A stretch of 64,000 nt of DNA from contig QJNS01000729.1 in assembly GCA_004154925.1 (NCBI GenBank), positions 124,001-188,000 on the forward strand, read 5' to 3'. This DNA is from Monosporascus cannonballus (Eukaryota > Ascomycota > Sordariomycetes > Xylariales). Below the pieces are notes generated by a model. The model was not told the DNA's origin, made no database searches, and was given only the letters and a program-made list of their open reading frames with translations. Below, one piece after another: positions 54,265 through 64,000 of this stretch; positions within the stretch are counted from its first letter, which is position 1; each line of letters starts with the position of its first letter. The translations under genes were made by a program, and so were the position numbers.

Positions 54265-54375
54265 TTTCCCCTGAGTGAGCTTCTCGGCCATCTGGTCGAA
54301 AATGGAACGGAGGATACTCTAAACAAAGGGTCTGCGCGAAGTAGAGAGAGACACACACTCTCTCTGTGTGTGTTT

Positions 54376-54376
54376 T

Positions 54377-54407
<31 letters not shown>

Positions 54408-54430
54408 GGAGGGGGAGAGAAGAGAGAGGA
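54376..54430. repeat. (TG)n-(GA)n compound microsatellite
   Basis: About 13 TG units run directly into GA-rich repeats. A partly complementary ACACAC/CTCTCT run lies just upstream at 54,350-54,366. It sits in the probable promoter or leader of the Mam3-like gene, so length changes could affect its expression; that is only inference. Confidence 0.88.
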
Positions 54431-54771
54431 GGACCAGATCCTTCTCAATCACTCTCTCATTTATATCCATTGACCTTGGATTCTCTCGTCTCGTGAAAAC
54501 CGAAGCGGATTCAACGAGAACTCGATGAACCGGGCTTGGACAAGAGCTGACGAGGTCCATCCGACACGAGTGGAAGTTGTCTACCTACCTATCTTCACTT
54601 ACGCCTCTCTCACCACGCTCAATCCCCCGAATTAACCTCTGTCGAATCGTCCGCTCCCATCCCATCGAGCTGCCATTCCAACGGATCTCCTCACCGTTAT
54701 CACGCTTCGTCATTGTCTTTTGTGTACCACCACTGCTACCTGCTAGTACCGCGCGCCCCCTCCATCCGAGG

Positions 54772-57108
54772 ATGATATCCAGACACGACACTCTCGGGCT
54801 CGATGTCTCGCGCACCCGCACGGCCGTTCTGGGCCTGTCTAGGGCTCTGGTTATGCTTTTCGGAATAGCCGCCGCCGCTCCCGTCCGATCTCGAGACCAT
54901 CACGACAACCTCCCCGAAGCCGACGGTGCGGCATTATGGGTTCTGTACCTCGCTTCCGCCGTCCTCGTGCTTTCCGGCGGTGCCTTCGCTGGTCTTACTA
55001 TCGCCCTAATGGGTCAGGATGAGATTTACCTCCAGGTCATATCTCTCGACCCAGAGGAACCTCAGCGAAAGAACGCTAAGCGCGTACATGACCTTCTAAA
55101 CAAGGGCAAGCACTGGGTTCTCGTCACTCTATTGCTATCTAATGTCATCGTCAATGAGACCCTTCCTGTCGTCTTGGATAGATGCTTCGGGGGCGGTGTT
55201 GCCGCTGTCGTCGGTAGCACCGTGCTGATCGGTACGTACAAATGATCTGGCATTCATCGAATACTCGTGGTTGGCCGTTGCGGTCCCCTCGGGAAGTTCG
55301 ACCAACAGTTCTCCTAATGTCTGGTTTCTAGTCATCTTTGGTGAGGTCCTGCCCCAATCCATATGTGTCCGTTATGGCCTCCAGATCGGTGGTTATATGT
55401 CCCAGCCGGTGCTTTTCCTTATGTATCTAATGGCCCCGGTCGCCTGGCCCACCGCAAAGCTCCTCGACTGGCTACTTGGCGAAGACCACGGAACTATTTA
55501 TAAGAAGAGCGGCCTCAAGACCCTGGTGACTCTACACAAATCCCTCGGCGCCGTCGACGAGCGCTTGAACCAGGACGAGGTCACCATCATCAGTGCCGTG
55601 CTCGACCTCAAGAGGAAGCCCGTCGAAGAGGTCATGACGCCTATGGATGATGTTTTTGTCATGTCCGAGGATACCGTGCTGGATGAGAAGACTATTGATC
55701 AAATTCTTGACGCCGGCTATTCCCGCATTCCTATTCACCAGACCGGCAACCCGACAAATTTTGTGGGCATGCTACTGGTCAAGATCCTGATCACGTACGA
55801 CCCGGAGGATGCCAAGAGGGTCAGAGACTTTGCTCTAGCCACCCTCCCCGAGACGCGACCAGAAACCAGCTGCTTGGACATTATCAACTTCTTTCAGGAG
55901 GGCAAGTCTCATAGTAAGTACCACTCCGGCACTCGGGTTATGCACATCCCTCGACAGGTCAAAGATGTCCCGTAGAGCCATCGTTACTGATTTAGATGTC
56001 AAGTGGTTCTTATATCCGAGTTTCCTGGCGACGACCATGGCGCACTTGGTGTGGTAACCCTCGAGGACGTCATAGAGGAACTAATCGGGGAGTACGTCTA
56101 TCATGCATGCCAGCGATGAAATAGTGGACGTACTAAGTACTACCCCCTATTATGTCCATTATTCCGTTGCTGGCCGCCCCCTCCGTCGCGCTCCAAACCT
56201 ACCTGCTAACGATACACAGGGAAATCATTGACGAGTCGGATGTGTACGTGGATGTACACAAGGCCATACGGAGAGCTCATCCTGCGCCCAAGTACCGGAT
56301 CCAGAGAAAGGATGCAATGCTCAAGGACGCTGCTGTTAAGAACGGTGCCCTAGTCAACCTAGCCGAGGAGGATTGTCTATCTGATTGTGTACGAGCGAGT
56401 TCGTTAAGTACCCGGATTGAATCACCAAATCCATCTACTAGCCCGAAAACAGCTGCGTTTTTGAAGCGGAGAAGTTCGGCTGGCCAGACTGTGCCTGTTA
56501 AGACCAACTTTGAGGACATGAGGGAACATTTCAAGCATCTTGGCCCCTCTAATCCAGCGTCCAATCCCAAGAGCACAAGAGTATCTGCGGTAAAGATCAA
56601 GCCGGGCACGGCACAGGCCGCAGACCAACGCCGCTCGGATTCCACGGCAACAGACGCTATTGCAGAACATCTAGAAAATTCCGCCGACGAGCACACGAGG
56701 CTTCTCCGGCCCGAACCGGGTCGACAAGGCAACCACAGGAGCTACGGCGGACCGGCGGTGGAGGGTTCGGACCCAGTGAATGACAGGAAGATTATTAAAG
56801 TCAGCATCAGCCCGGAGCAGACTAAGAATGGATCTGCCGAAAACGACTCGCCGACCGACAGCGTGGGATCTAACCCCGGCTTATTACGGAAGGGACGGGC
56901 CTATGCACGCAGTGGAAGTATCACGGAGAATGTCGTAGAAGCAGGTGGCGTCCGGAAAGTCGTGCTTCAGATGTCCAGCTCAAGCGAGGAAGATCAAGAG
57001 GGGCCATCAAACACCGACTTTTCCTCAAGCACTGCGCCTGGCGACCGGACGCAAGGCAGTAATAAGAGTAAGAATAACAGACGCAAGAAGAGAAGAGGTG
57101 GCGGGTAG
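54772..57108 (+). CDS. CNNM/Mam3-like DUF21-CBS membrane protein
   Basis: Four exons (54,772-55,231; 55,332-55,913; 56,004-56,091; 56,220-57,108) with introns of 100, 90 and 128 bp join conserved sequence in frame and give 672 residues. A hydrophobic N-terminus (about 19-36) is followed by a DUF21/CNNM transmembrane block: a segment at 54-80, [21 protein letters not shown] near 112-132 and [17 protein letters not shown] from 154. A pair of CBS domains follows, with [11 protein letters not shown] from 254, [14 protein letters not shown] near 292, then [20 protein letters not shown] at about 360-379. The tail from about 400 is Ser-rich, looks disordered and ends in a Lys/Arg cluster. Yeast Mam3 is a vacuolar-membrane protein tied to manganese and magnesium homeostasis; animal CNNMs handle magnesium. 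The start is the first in-frame ATG; residue 28 is an alternative. Confidence 0.93.
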
Positions 57109-58790
57109 GGGTGTGCACTTGGTCTCCTCCTACAGCCTTGTGCCTACGGCGCAGGTGGTTATACTGCGGTTCTGTCTGTATTTGTATTTTCAAACTAACG
57201 GAGTCGCACGGCTCATTGTTAGCTAGCGACCAAGAGGGCTCTGGTTTGATAGAACTTATCCAGCTATTAAGATATGGTCGCTGTTAGCCCAGGTATAGTA
57301 TCTCTACGGTAATTGTCGTGGCTCTAGTTGTGATTTCCTATCTTACTCACCTATTTTGAAAAGCCATCTTCCTACACTCGATGCCTTATCCTTGTCTCTG
57401 TGATACGTACATGATCTGCAGTACTCTATGGGTCGGTCAGCTAGGGAACGATTTGGTGTTCGGCCAGAGGGTCCACTTTCGTTGCGTTCGTTGACGATGA
57501 AAGTGGTCAGGTTCGGCGTCGCTACTCTGCTCTCCTCGTGCAGTCCATGTGCCGGTCAGTACTTTCAGCCAGAGGCAGAAGCGCCCACATCTCCGCCGCA
57601 CCCGACGAAGCGTTGGGGAAGGGGAAGGGGAAGGGGAAGGGAGACTATCAGCAGAACTCTGCGGCATCGACAGGCTTTGGCCTGGAGTCGTGCTCAGGCC
57701 ATTTTCCCACCTCCAAATGGCCAACAATAACCCAACCCGGCCCGATACCTCTCATCCTTACCGGACTGGGAGCTCTTCCAGTCGCCGGTCTGGCCCAGAT
57801 ACTGTTTAAAACCGCTTCGGCAGTAAGGGACACTTCTGGGATCGAACCGGGCGGGAGAATAGGCAAGCTTTTGGCCATGCCCTCAGACTTCACGGGGTCA
57901 TGGGCGGGCTGGCCTTAGTGGAAATAAAAGAGGCGCCGAGGTTCGTCCGGCAGAGCTTACTATCATGAAGACGAATGGATCTTCGTATCCGTGACATCGT
58001 CCCGGGAAGGGGAGGGGGAAAGGCCTGGCGACTAAGGTGTGACGTGACGGCTTTGGGCGCCGTAATGTCGGCATTATTTCTGTTGGGCGTGCTGTATTAA
58101 TTGTTTTGCTTGTATTGCTACTCGCTGACTCTCATGCGGAAGACTCCGCGTTCAGCCATATGCAATGGAAAGACGTCACCTTCTGCGTGGCCTTGTACTG
58201 CTTCTTTGCCAACTGATGCGATGCTTTGCAGGTATGTAGCGATTAACAGGGTCTGGGCATTGGCCTGATCTGTATGAAATTGCCAGTTAGAAGGGTTATC
58301 GGCAAGCGAATCACCAGAGTGAGCAATACACACGCTAAAAACATCTCCTCCACGCAGTCTGCTGTCTTGGAGGTCCTGGGGGCCCTGTGCGTAGTGATAC
58401 CAGGTCAACCGCGAGGACGGAGGCAGAGAGGACCGTACTCATGTCTGACGGCCCCCTATGGTCGAACCCCTACGCGCTCTCGTGTCCTATCAAACAGGGT
58501 TCGGTTTTCGCACAAGCAGGGGTTTTTTTTTTTTTATCTCACAGGAACTGAGCAGAAGGACGTCCGCAGTCGATCCAGGGCATTCGTTTCCTGCCCAGAC
58601 TTTAGAGCATGGCGCATGCATATTTTATTTTAGATGTTTACTTGCGTCTGGGATATCATGAGCACAGGCATTAGCCCAACCCTACCCGTGGAGAACCAGC
58701 AGGTGCCATTCCGAAGACTACGGATGGACAGGAATGCGTCCTAGGGCTTCCCCCGCTACACTGAGCCCCCGCCATCCCCGTAGTCGTGTA
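57109..58790. other. Intergenic region, tail-to-tail between Mam3-like and cyclase genes
   Basis: About 1.7 kb between convergent genes. Several overlapping frames near 57,420-57,920 exist on both strands, but none has a family motif and they share the same GC-rich stretch, so I do not call a gene. It contains a GGGGAA repeat and a 13-T run near 58,525. The 3' ends of both flanking transcripts should lie here. Confidence 0.65.
57615..57641 (+). repeat. (GGGGAA)n minisatellite
   Basis: Four GGGGAA units followed by GGG in an intergenic region. The repeat is the reason for the Gly/Arg, Gly/Lys or Gly/Glu runs in the spurious frames here. Confidence 0.9.
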
Positions 58791-60038
58791 CTAGTCGTAC
58801 CAAATGGCATTCATTCCAAAGCCCGGCTCCGGCACTCTAATCCTGGCAACCCGCCTCAGAAACTCGTCTTTCCACCTATAAATCTCGGCCCATCCTTCCT
58901 GATCATCAGTAATAGCCAACCATTCGTCGCTCCAATCACAGGGCGCAACCGCATTACTGTGCCCCCCGCTAGTCGGCGTCGGATTCAAACATATTTGCTT
59001 TTCGATAGAGCCGCAGTCCCGAAGCCGGAACGCTGCTATGTATCCCTGTAGATCGAAACTATTCGCTCGACTCGTCGCGAAGAGGTACTTGCCGGATCTG
59101 GAGAGGCTACAGACATCACTTCTATACATGGTGTCGTGCTTGGGGATCCCCGGCGGTATGAGGGGGTAGGAGTGATGCGTGTAGACAGGCATATGCGTTG
59201 CCGGGTTGATCACGTACTCGCAGAGCCTGTTTCCGGCCTCCATGAGTGCGTACAGGTAGTTACCCGAAGGATGCATGGCCACCCAGCGGGGGTGGTCACG
59301 AGGGTCCGGCGCGTCGACACTGCCTACAAGCTCTAGGCTTCCTGAGGCATCCTTCTTATGCACCCATAACTTGTTCGCCTTAAGGTCTGCCGAGTACAGG
59401 TACGTCTCCGTGGGATCAAATACCATGCCATGGACTCCCGAGTTCGGTTGGTAGTTGTAGTTCTGCACGTTTTGGTCGAGGGCGCCGGTGGAGGACACGG
59501 AGAAGACAGACCCTTGGCCGGCGTGAGCGTAGAACGGGTTGCAGTAGACGGTATAGGGTGGCAGCTTGGCAGCAAGCAAGAATATGGCACGGGTATTGGT
59601 AGATGCTAGGCTCGCCTGCGCTGTGCGAGCAGGCCTCATTAGTTACGAACGCGGTACGGGCTCGCCCGCGAGGTACCCGGGGGTCACCTTCCGGGAGGCA
59701 GCGGGCATTAGGGAAGACAACTAACGATCATGTGTCATTGGATGCGACGCTTCGTGGACAATATCGACCGGGCTTCTCACCGCGAAACTTGACCACTTCT
59801 TCATTGCCGCACCGTATAGGTTCTTCTTCGTATGCTGGAGACGACATGTTAGCCTGTGGGGAAGTCATACGCCAGCCAACAGACAACTCACGTCGAAGGT
59901 CATCCACGAGATAGGCTCGTCCTCCGGGATCTCGGTGCGGCTCACCATCTCTAGTGTCAATCGTTCGTCATCGAAGGCTAGGGTGAAGATGGCCCCCGGG
60001 GGAGTCCATGTCCCTATCAAGAGATGATGAACAGGCAT
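58791..60038 (-). CDS. 3-carboxy-cis,cis-muconate cyclase (carboxymuconate lactonizing enzyme)
   Basis: Exons 60,038-59,892, 59,834-59,726 and 59,620-58,791 (introns 57 and 105 bp, donors GTGAGT and GTTAGT) give 361 residues, close to the 366 of the Neurospora crassa enzyme, which is a seven-bladed beta-propeller. The start MPVHHLLIGTWTPPGAIFT and the end GFGMNAIWYD are the family's. Residues His149, Arg197, Glu213 and Arg270 correspond to the active-site set proposed for the Neurospora protein (His148, Arg196, Glu212, Arg274), recalled from the literature. It cycloisomerises 3-carboxy-cis,cis-muconate to 3-carboxymuconolactone in the protocatechuate branch of the 3-oxoadipate pathway. The loop after IPPGIP is about five residues shorter than in Neurospora. 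It is divergent from an intradiol dioxygenase, the likely supplier of its substrate. Confidence 0.95.
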
Positions 60039-61924
60039 CGTTTTTAATTCGCCCCTCGCTGCTCCCCGTTCTTTTCCTTTTTGAAGAGAACCCTTTTCGA
60101 GTCTGCTCCTTTCGGGAATGCCCTTCTTGTTTCGCAGCCCCCTCTATCGCTCGTCTTCTTGAGCCACCTCTCCTTCCCTCTCGCTCTTTCGCTTGGTTTT
60201 TAATTGTGAGATGACTCTATACTCCCCTTTTCCCTCTCTGGTCGCAGGTAATTCCTAGTTGCTCGAATTCGACCTCATGGGTTGAAGCGAGACTCTGCTT
60301 GAACGACAGCTATCACCCTCCAGAGAGGACGAGACATGGGTGGTAACGCGCTGTATTCCCGAGAACTGCCACCTATGGTTTAAAGTAGTATTGCAGGACA
60401 CTTCGAACCGAGCATTTTGAAGTCGCAGCTATAAATGGAAAAGAGAAATTCATTGACTCGTCTTGTATTTACATTAGAGAGGATCAAGTATGTATCACGG
60501 CTTACATACACATTTTACCCCACAACCCCTCTTCTCCCCTTGTCCCTAGCCTCGCTCTGGTCCCTGTCCAATTGTCCCCTCTTCCCCGCATTATCCATCA
60601 TATGTATCTCAGCTACTATTGCATGACTCTCTGACTTTTTACGTATATAGACACACACAAGAGTCACAGGGGTATGTTTAATTAACTACCTCGACCAGGC
60701 CTCTTTATAATTATGTAGAATCGCGTACATATTTGTTTGGGCTTGAACATCGGAGACGGTTCTGCCGGTGCTTACCGCGATCGAAGCCTCCTCATTTTCA
60801 AAAATCGTGGATCTTGGACGAAATCGGCGGGGTCACATACCATATAATTCTCTATACGCATCTATATACCATCTCCCCTGTGCCATATAGTGGCCGAGTG
60901 GAGGTGGCCTAACTAAGAAATACCCTCTGTGGCTTGTATGTGCACCTAGCAGGGCCCTCTCCAAATCTCAAGCCCGAACAGGCTGTTGGGGAAAAGAATT
61001 CTCCGCAGGGGCACGAGGCGCTTCGGCACCAATGGCGGTAAATGATTTTATGGTTTCTCCCGAACCGAACCAAGCACGGCTGGCTGACTGGCTGGCTCCT
61101 TGCTGAATCTCGATCTTTTCGTTTTCCTCAGCGCTGGATCCGGTTGGCTACCGCTCCAGAACTGACATACATCTCTCTATGATTTAGTCTGTTACTATGT
61201 CATCCTTGCCTGCTTGCTTGACGTAGCTTTCTAAAGATCATTGTATAACAAAACACAGCTGTACGCGGGCCATCCGCATCTCATCTTCCTTGGGGTATTA
61301 GCGACTAAGCGTACCAACAACGGCAGTGATGTTCTCGGCGTAGTGTTTGGGATCGTTCCATATAGGGAGTTGCAAGGTGCATCGAAGACGCAGCCAGGGA
61401 TTGATTGTACCCATCCACATGCGTACCTACGGCAGAGTAACCGGGTTAAGCCTGGGAGAACATCATACAGGGCGATAATTCGCCCGACTAGAACATCATC
61501 CCGTGCCGTAACGCCAGTCCGGTCCACCCGCCCACCCTCGACACACCTAGAGCGTATGGATAGAGTTAGGTTGCGCTCCAAGGGGGCCTGGCGGGGTCAC
61601 GCTCCGGGGGCCCCGGCCAAGCAATATATTTACTCCTTCATCCGTCCGTTGAATCATTCATCCGCTAGTTGCTCATCATACCGCGGTGAATCCAAGCCGG
61701 ACTCTCACACACCTTCTCCCTGTATAAATACATGTATGAGTATATGCCTGCTCCCTCCGCTCACCGGCTTGTTTCTTGTATCGACTCTACATCCTCCATC
61801 TATGTTTAATCCACCCGTAAATAACCAGCACCCTAGCAGCAGTAGACCGCCCGTCCTCCTGTCTAAGTTTTCACCTGCCCATCTGTATGCGACTCTCAGA
61901 ACAGAAGAGGGGAGTGCTTCAGCC
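60039..61924. promoter_or_regulatory. Divergent intergenic region shared by cyclase and dioxygenase genes
   Basis: A 1.9-kb region between two divergently transcribed catabolic genes, so it should carry both promoters. Pyrimidine-rich runs lie on the cyclase side (60,050-60,240) and near 60,520-60,600, as is common in fungal promoters and leaders. The frame running through 61,241-61,924 upstream of the dioxygenase start does not look like protein. I could not identify a specific binding site for an aromatic-responsive regulator. Confidence 0.6.
61723..61730 (+). promoter_or_regulatory. Possible TATA box of the dioxygenase gene
   Basis: TATAAATA lies about 195 bp upstream of the dioxygenase ATG, within a pyrimidine-rich context. 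The position suits a fungal promoter with a leader of 100-150 bases, but this rests on the motif alone. Confidence 0.4.
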
Positions 61925-62972
61925 ATGTCACCTACGCCCACTGGTCTCTCTAATGGGGCGCAAGCCCCGGTCCCGTCTAGGTTCGACCCTACCTTTACCC
62001 AGCGTGTCATGAACACCATGGGCCCGAAGACTACGGAGAGAAACCGCCTTGTGCTCGGATCGTTGATTCGGCATCTTCATGACTTCGCCCGCGAAGTTGA
62101 GCTTACCATGGACGAGTGGATGGCCGGTGTTCATTTCGTCAATGCCGTAGGTCGGATATACTCCGAATCCGGCCAGACGAGAAACGAGGCCCACAGGATA
62201 TCGGATATATTGGGTCTCGAAACGTAAGTAGTCGTCCTTAGACGCCGCTCCGAACATGTCCCCTTTTACTTATTCGATTTCTAGTCTCGTCGACGAAATT
62301 GCCCACAAGATCCTCTCCGAGACGGGCGTAGATCCTACTTCCTCGGCTATTCTTGGCCCTTTCTGGTCTCCGAATGCCCCGTTCCGCGAGAACGGCGGAA
62401 CCATCATCCAAGATCCCGCTCCGAATGGACGTGTCTGCCTCATGCACGGTGTCGTCAGCGACCTTGTGACCGGCAAACCGATCCCTGGCGCTGTGTTTGA
62501 CATATGGCAAGCTTCTTCCAATGGAAAGTATGATTTCCAAGACCCAGAGAACCAAACCCCCAACAATCTGCGAGGAAAGTTCCGCACCGACGAGAACGGC
62601 AAATACTGGTTCTACTGCTACCACCCTACGGCTTATTCACTCCCTACAAACGGGCCTTCGTACCAGCTACTACAGATGATGGACCGACACCCCATGCGCC
62701 CGGCACACATCCACATCATGGTTAGTAGTTACTTTCGCCAATACCGTTGCCATGATTGCTGAATTCCTGCCTAGGTCACACACCCGGATTTCAAGGGATG
62801 TACTACACAGCTATACCCTCGAGACGATCCGTGGCTGGAGACGGACACGGTGTTTGCCGTCAAGGACGACCTGGTAGTAGATTTCAAGCCGCTGAGAGGC
62901 GACGAGAAGGCTGAACTGGAGCTGAATTACAATGTCATACTAGCGCCTAAAGACTATAAGGGCAAACTCTGA
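61925..62972 (+). CDS. Intradiol ring-cleavage dioxygenase (probable protocatechuate 3,4-dioxygenase; catechol or hydroxyquinol type possible)
   Basis: Exons 61,925-62,223, 62,285-62,720 and 62,775-62,972 (introns 61 and 54 bp, donors GTAAGT and GTTAGT, acceptors CTAG) give 310 residues. The N-terminal helical dioxygenase domain (about 25-110, with [20 protein letters not shown]) is followed by the catalytic beta-sandwich. The iron ligands fit Tyr182 (GKYDFQ), Tyr217 (TAYSLP), His241 and His243 (RPAHIHIM). The spacing 35-24-2 nearly equals that of bacterial catechol 1,2-dioxygenase. LGPFW, DIWQ and LRGKFRTD are family hallmarks. It cleaves an ortho-diphenol between the hydroxyls using ferric iron and O2, in the cytosol. 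The adjacent divergent carboxymuconate cyclase argues for protocatechuate as substrate, but sequence alone cannot separate this from catechol or hydroxyquinol. The start is the ATG before the conserved domain. Confidence 0.93.
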
Positions 62973-64000
62973 GTATTCTGGATCTGACAACGCCTGGATA
63001 CCGGGCTGTGGGATAATTGTTAATCAGAGTCGGGGTGAGGTTCGGCGTCTCTGCAGGAGAGGCCTTCCTTGATAGAGGCCGGATATCGGCTTGAGATTCA
63101 AAGTGTATGTAGCATCTCTCAGTCCCGTTGGACATAGCCGTGCTCACAAAGCAAATGTCTGCGGCGGTTTCCCAATATGAATAGACTTGTTCCTTAATCC
63201 GATAGCCATGAACATATCCTAGGCCATTATATCAGGGTTGTGCGCATTCCCAGCGAGACGTCGATAATTGTCCGTCAAGGAAGACAGCCTCCAGATTGTA
63301 TACATGTACAGATTGAGGTTGTAGGTTCTAGCCAACAATAAAAGGCTGTGGAAAGCCACTTTCGAGAGGTCGAACTAGCCGTCGTTTGTATCCAGATAGT
63401 AGGCAATCTAGCATTGAATATAAGCATAGACGTGATAGACAAATATAAATATTCGCTACACATGGTCCTAGAAGCTTATAGAGATATGCGCGATATAAAC
63501 AACATGGCACCTTCTCGGACTTGGCCGCAACGAGGCGGGCAATCATCCACGTGCCAGGATTGGTGAGTCCAGCTGCTAGGAGGAGGGGGTCCAGTAAATT
63601 CCCGTTTCTCCCATCGACTTTTCTGTGGACGTCCCACAGACACGAGACTGTCCTGGGACAGAATCCCACTCTATCTGGATGGACGTACGATTACCACTTC
63701 GTTTTAAGTTAAGTATAACGTTATCATTATGTTGGTATAGGCTCGTAACTGGAATATTTCTAGGAGTGATATATAAGTATCCCTGTCGGCATCCGTGTCA
63801 AGGCTGGGTGTGAAACTACACAAGAAACTCAAGACCGATCGAGATAGCGTTCGAAAACAAAACCTGCCTCGACCTGTTCTTGGGGTATTCGAATCATGAC
63901 AATCTTGTACCACCTCAACCAGACTTGCCGATGTGAGTATTTAACATTATTCCTCCTCCCCCTCTTCTCTCCTCCCTTTTTCTGTCTCCCCCTTGTTGCG
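62973..64000. other. Region downstream of the dioxygenase, no gene called
   Basis: About 1 kb of balanced sequence with only short frames lacking motifs on either strand. The last 60 bases are strongly pyrimidine-rich (CTCCTCCCCCTCTT-like), which in fungi often lies just upstream of a gene, so a + strand gene may begin beyond the window. Confidence 0.6.

Larger units (their letters stand above)
52818..54771. other. Intergenic region between the reductase and Mam3-like genes
   Basis: About 1.95 kb of balanced-composition sequence. The small frames in it do not look like protein and lack family motifs. It should hold the reductase 3' end and the Mam3-like promoter and 5' leader. It contains a TA run near 54,249-54,264, a TG/GA microsatellite near 54,376-54,430, and a pyrimidine-rich stretch just before the Mam3-like start. 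Confidence 0.7.

Noticed and set aside
53086..54274. Several 60-100 codon frames between the reductase and Mam3-like genes
   Set aside because: They overlap on both strands, lack motifs and do not join through plausible introns.
54577..54771. 65-codon N-terminal extension of the Mam3-like frame
   Set aside because: It has no ATG (begins TTG), is pyrimidine-rich leader sequence, and the ATG at 54,772 gives a normal N-terminus.
57830..57860. GGATCGAACC resembling an inverted tRNA T-arm
   Set aside because: The flanking bases cannot form the T-stem or acceptor stem, and no D-arm or anticodon arm is present.
57428..57918. Overlapping frames on both strands, one starting with a signal-peptide-like stretch
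   Set aside because: They overlap in all phases across a GGGGAA repeat, have no family motif, and lie in a convergent intergenic region.
61241..61924. Upstream extension of the dioxygenase frame
   Set aside because: The sequence reads as promoter with low protein character, and the conserved domain starts just after the ATG at 61,925.
1..64000. CRISPR array, telomere repeats, rRNA or bacterial-type operons
   Set aside because: None of the required repeat structures or motifs is present, and gene structure is eukaryotic.

Overview
The window looks like filamentous ascomycete (Pezizomycotina) DNA with two sharply different halves. Bases 1 to about 51,500 are extremely AT-rich, and every recognisable coding frame there is riddled with stops. 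Paired repeats differ mainly by C-to-T and G-to-A changes, with CA/TG lost and TA gained. This is the signature of repeat-induced point mutation (RIP). Bases 51,535-64,000 have balanced composition and carry intron-containing fungal genes with GTAAGT-type donors and CTAAC-type branch sites. The species cannot be named from this sequence.

The AT-rich half is a transposon graveyard. Element A (8,351-15,137, + strand) is a Ty3/Gypsy chromovirus with 378-bp LTRs, a 5-bp target duplication AATAT and a degenerate chromodomain. A Fot1/pogo-type transposase remnant lies beside it (15,269-16,090, - strand). Further right is a three-level nest. Element C (21,791-47,636, - strand, 195-bp LTRs, duplication CTTTT) is interrupted by element B (26,034-44,487, - strand, same family as A, 378-bp LTRs, duplication AAAAG). 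B is interrupted by element D (27,871-39,544, + strand, 274-bp LTRs, duplication TTAT). Removing D gives B almost exactly the length of A. D is 11.7 kb and carries about 3.7 kb of coding-like sequence downstream of its integrase, including a frame of about 488 codons that I cannot identify. A RIP-damaged Tc1/mariner element with perfect 27-bp terminal repeats (50,206-51,534) ends the block.

The gene-bearing half has four intact genes: a ketopantoate reductase-family protein starting only 83 bp from the mariner terminal repeat (51,618-52,817, +); a CNNM/Mam3-like DUF21-CBS membrane protein in four exons (54,772-57,108, +); a 3-carboxy-cis,cis-muconate cyclase in three exons (58,791-60,038, -); and an intradiol ring-cleavage dioxygenase in three exons (61,925-62,972, +). 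The last two are divergent and share a 1.9-kb intergenic region. A ring-cleaving dioxygenase next to a carboxymuconate cyclase suggests a small catabolic cluster for the protocatechuate branch of the 3-oxoadipate pathway: the dioxygenase would open protocatechuate to 3-carboxymuconate, which the cyclase converts to a lactone.

All exon limits were worked out by reading splice signals and family-conserved junctions by eye. Domain assignments in the RIP-damaged elements rest on recognisable motif remnants, not on alignments I could run.
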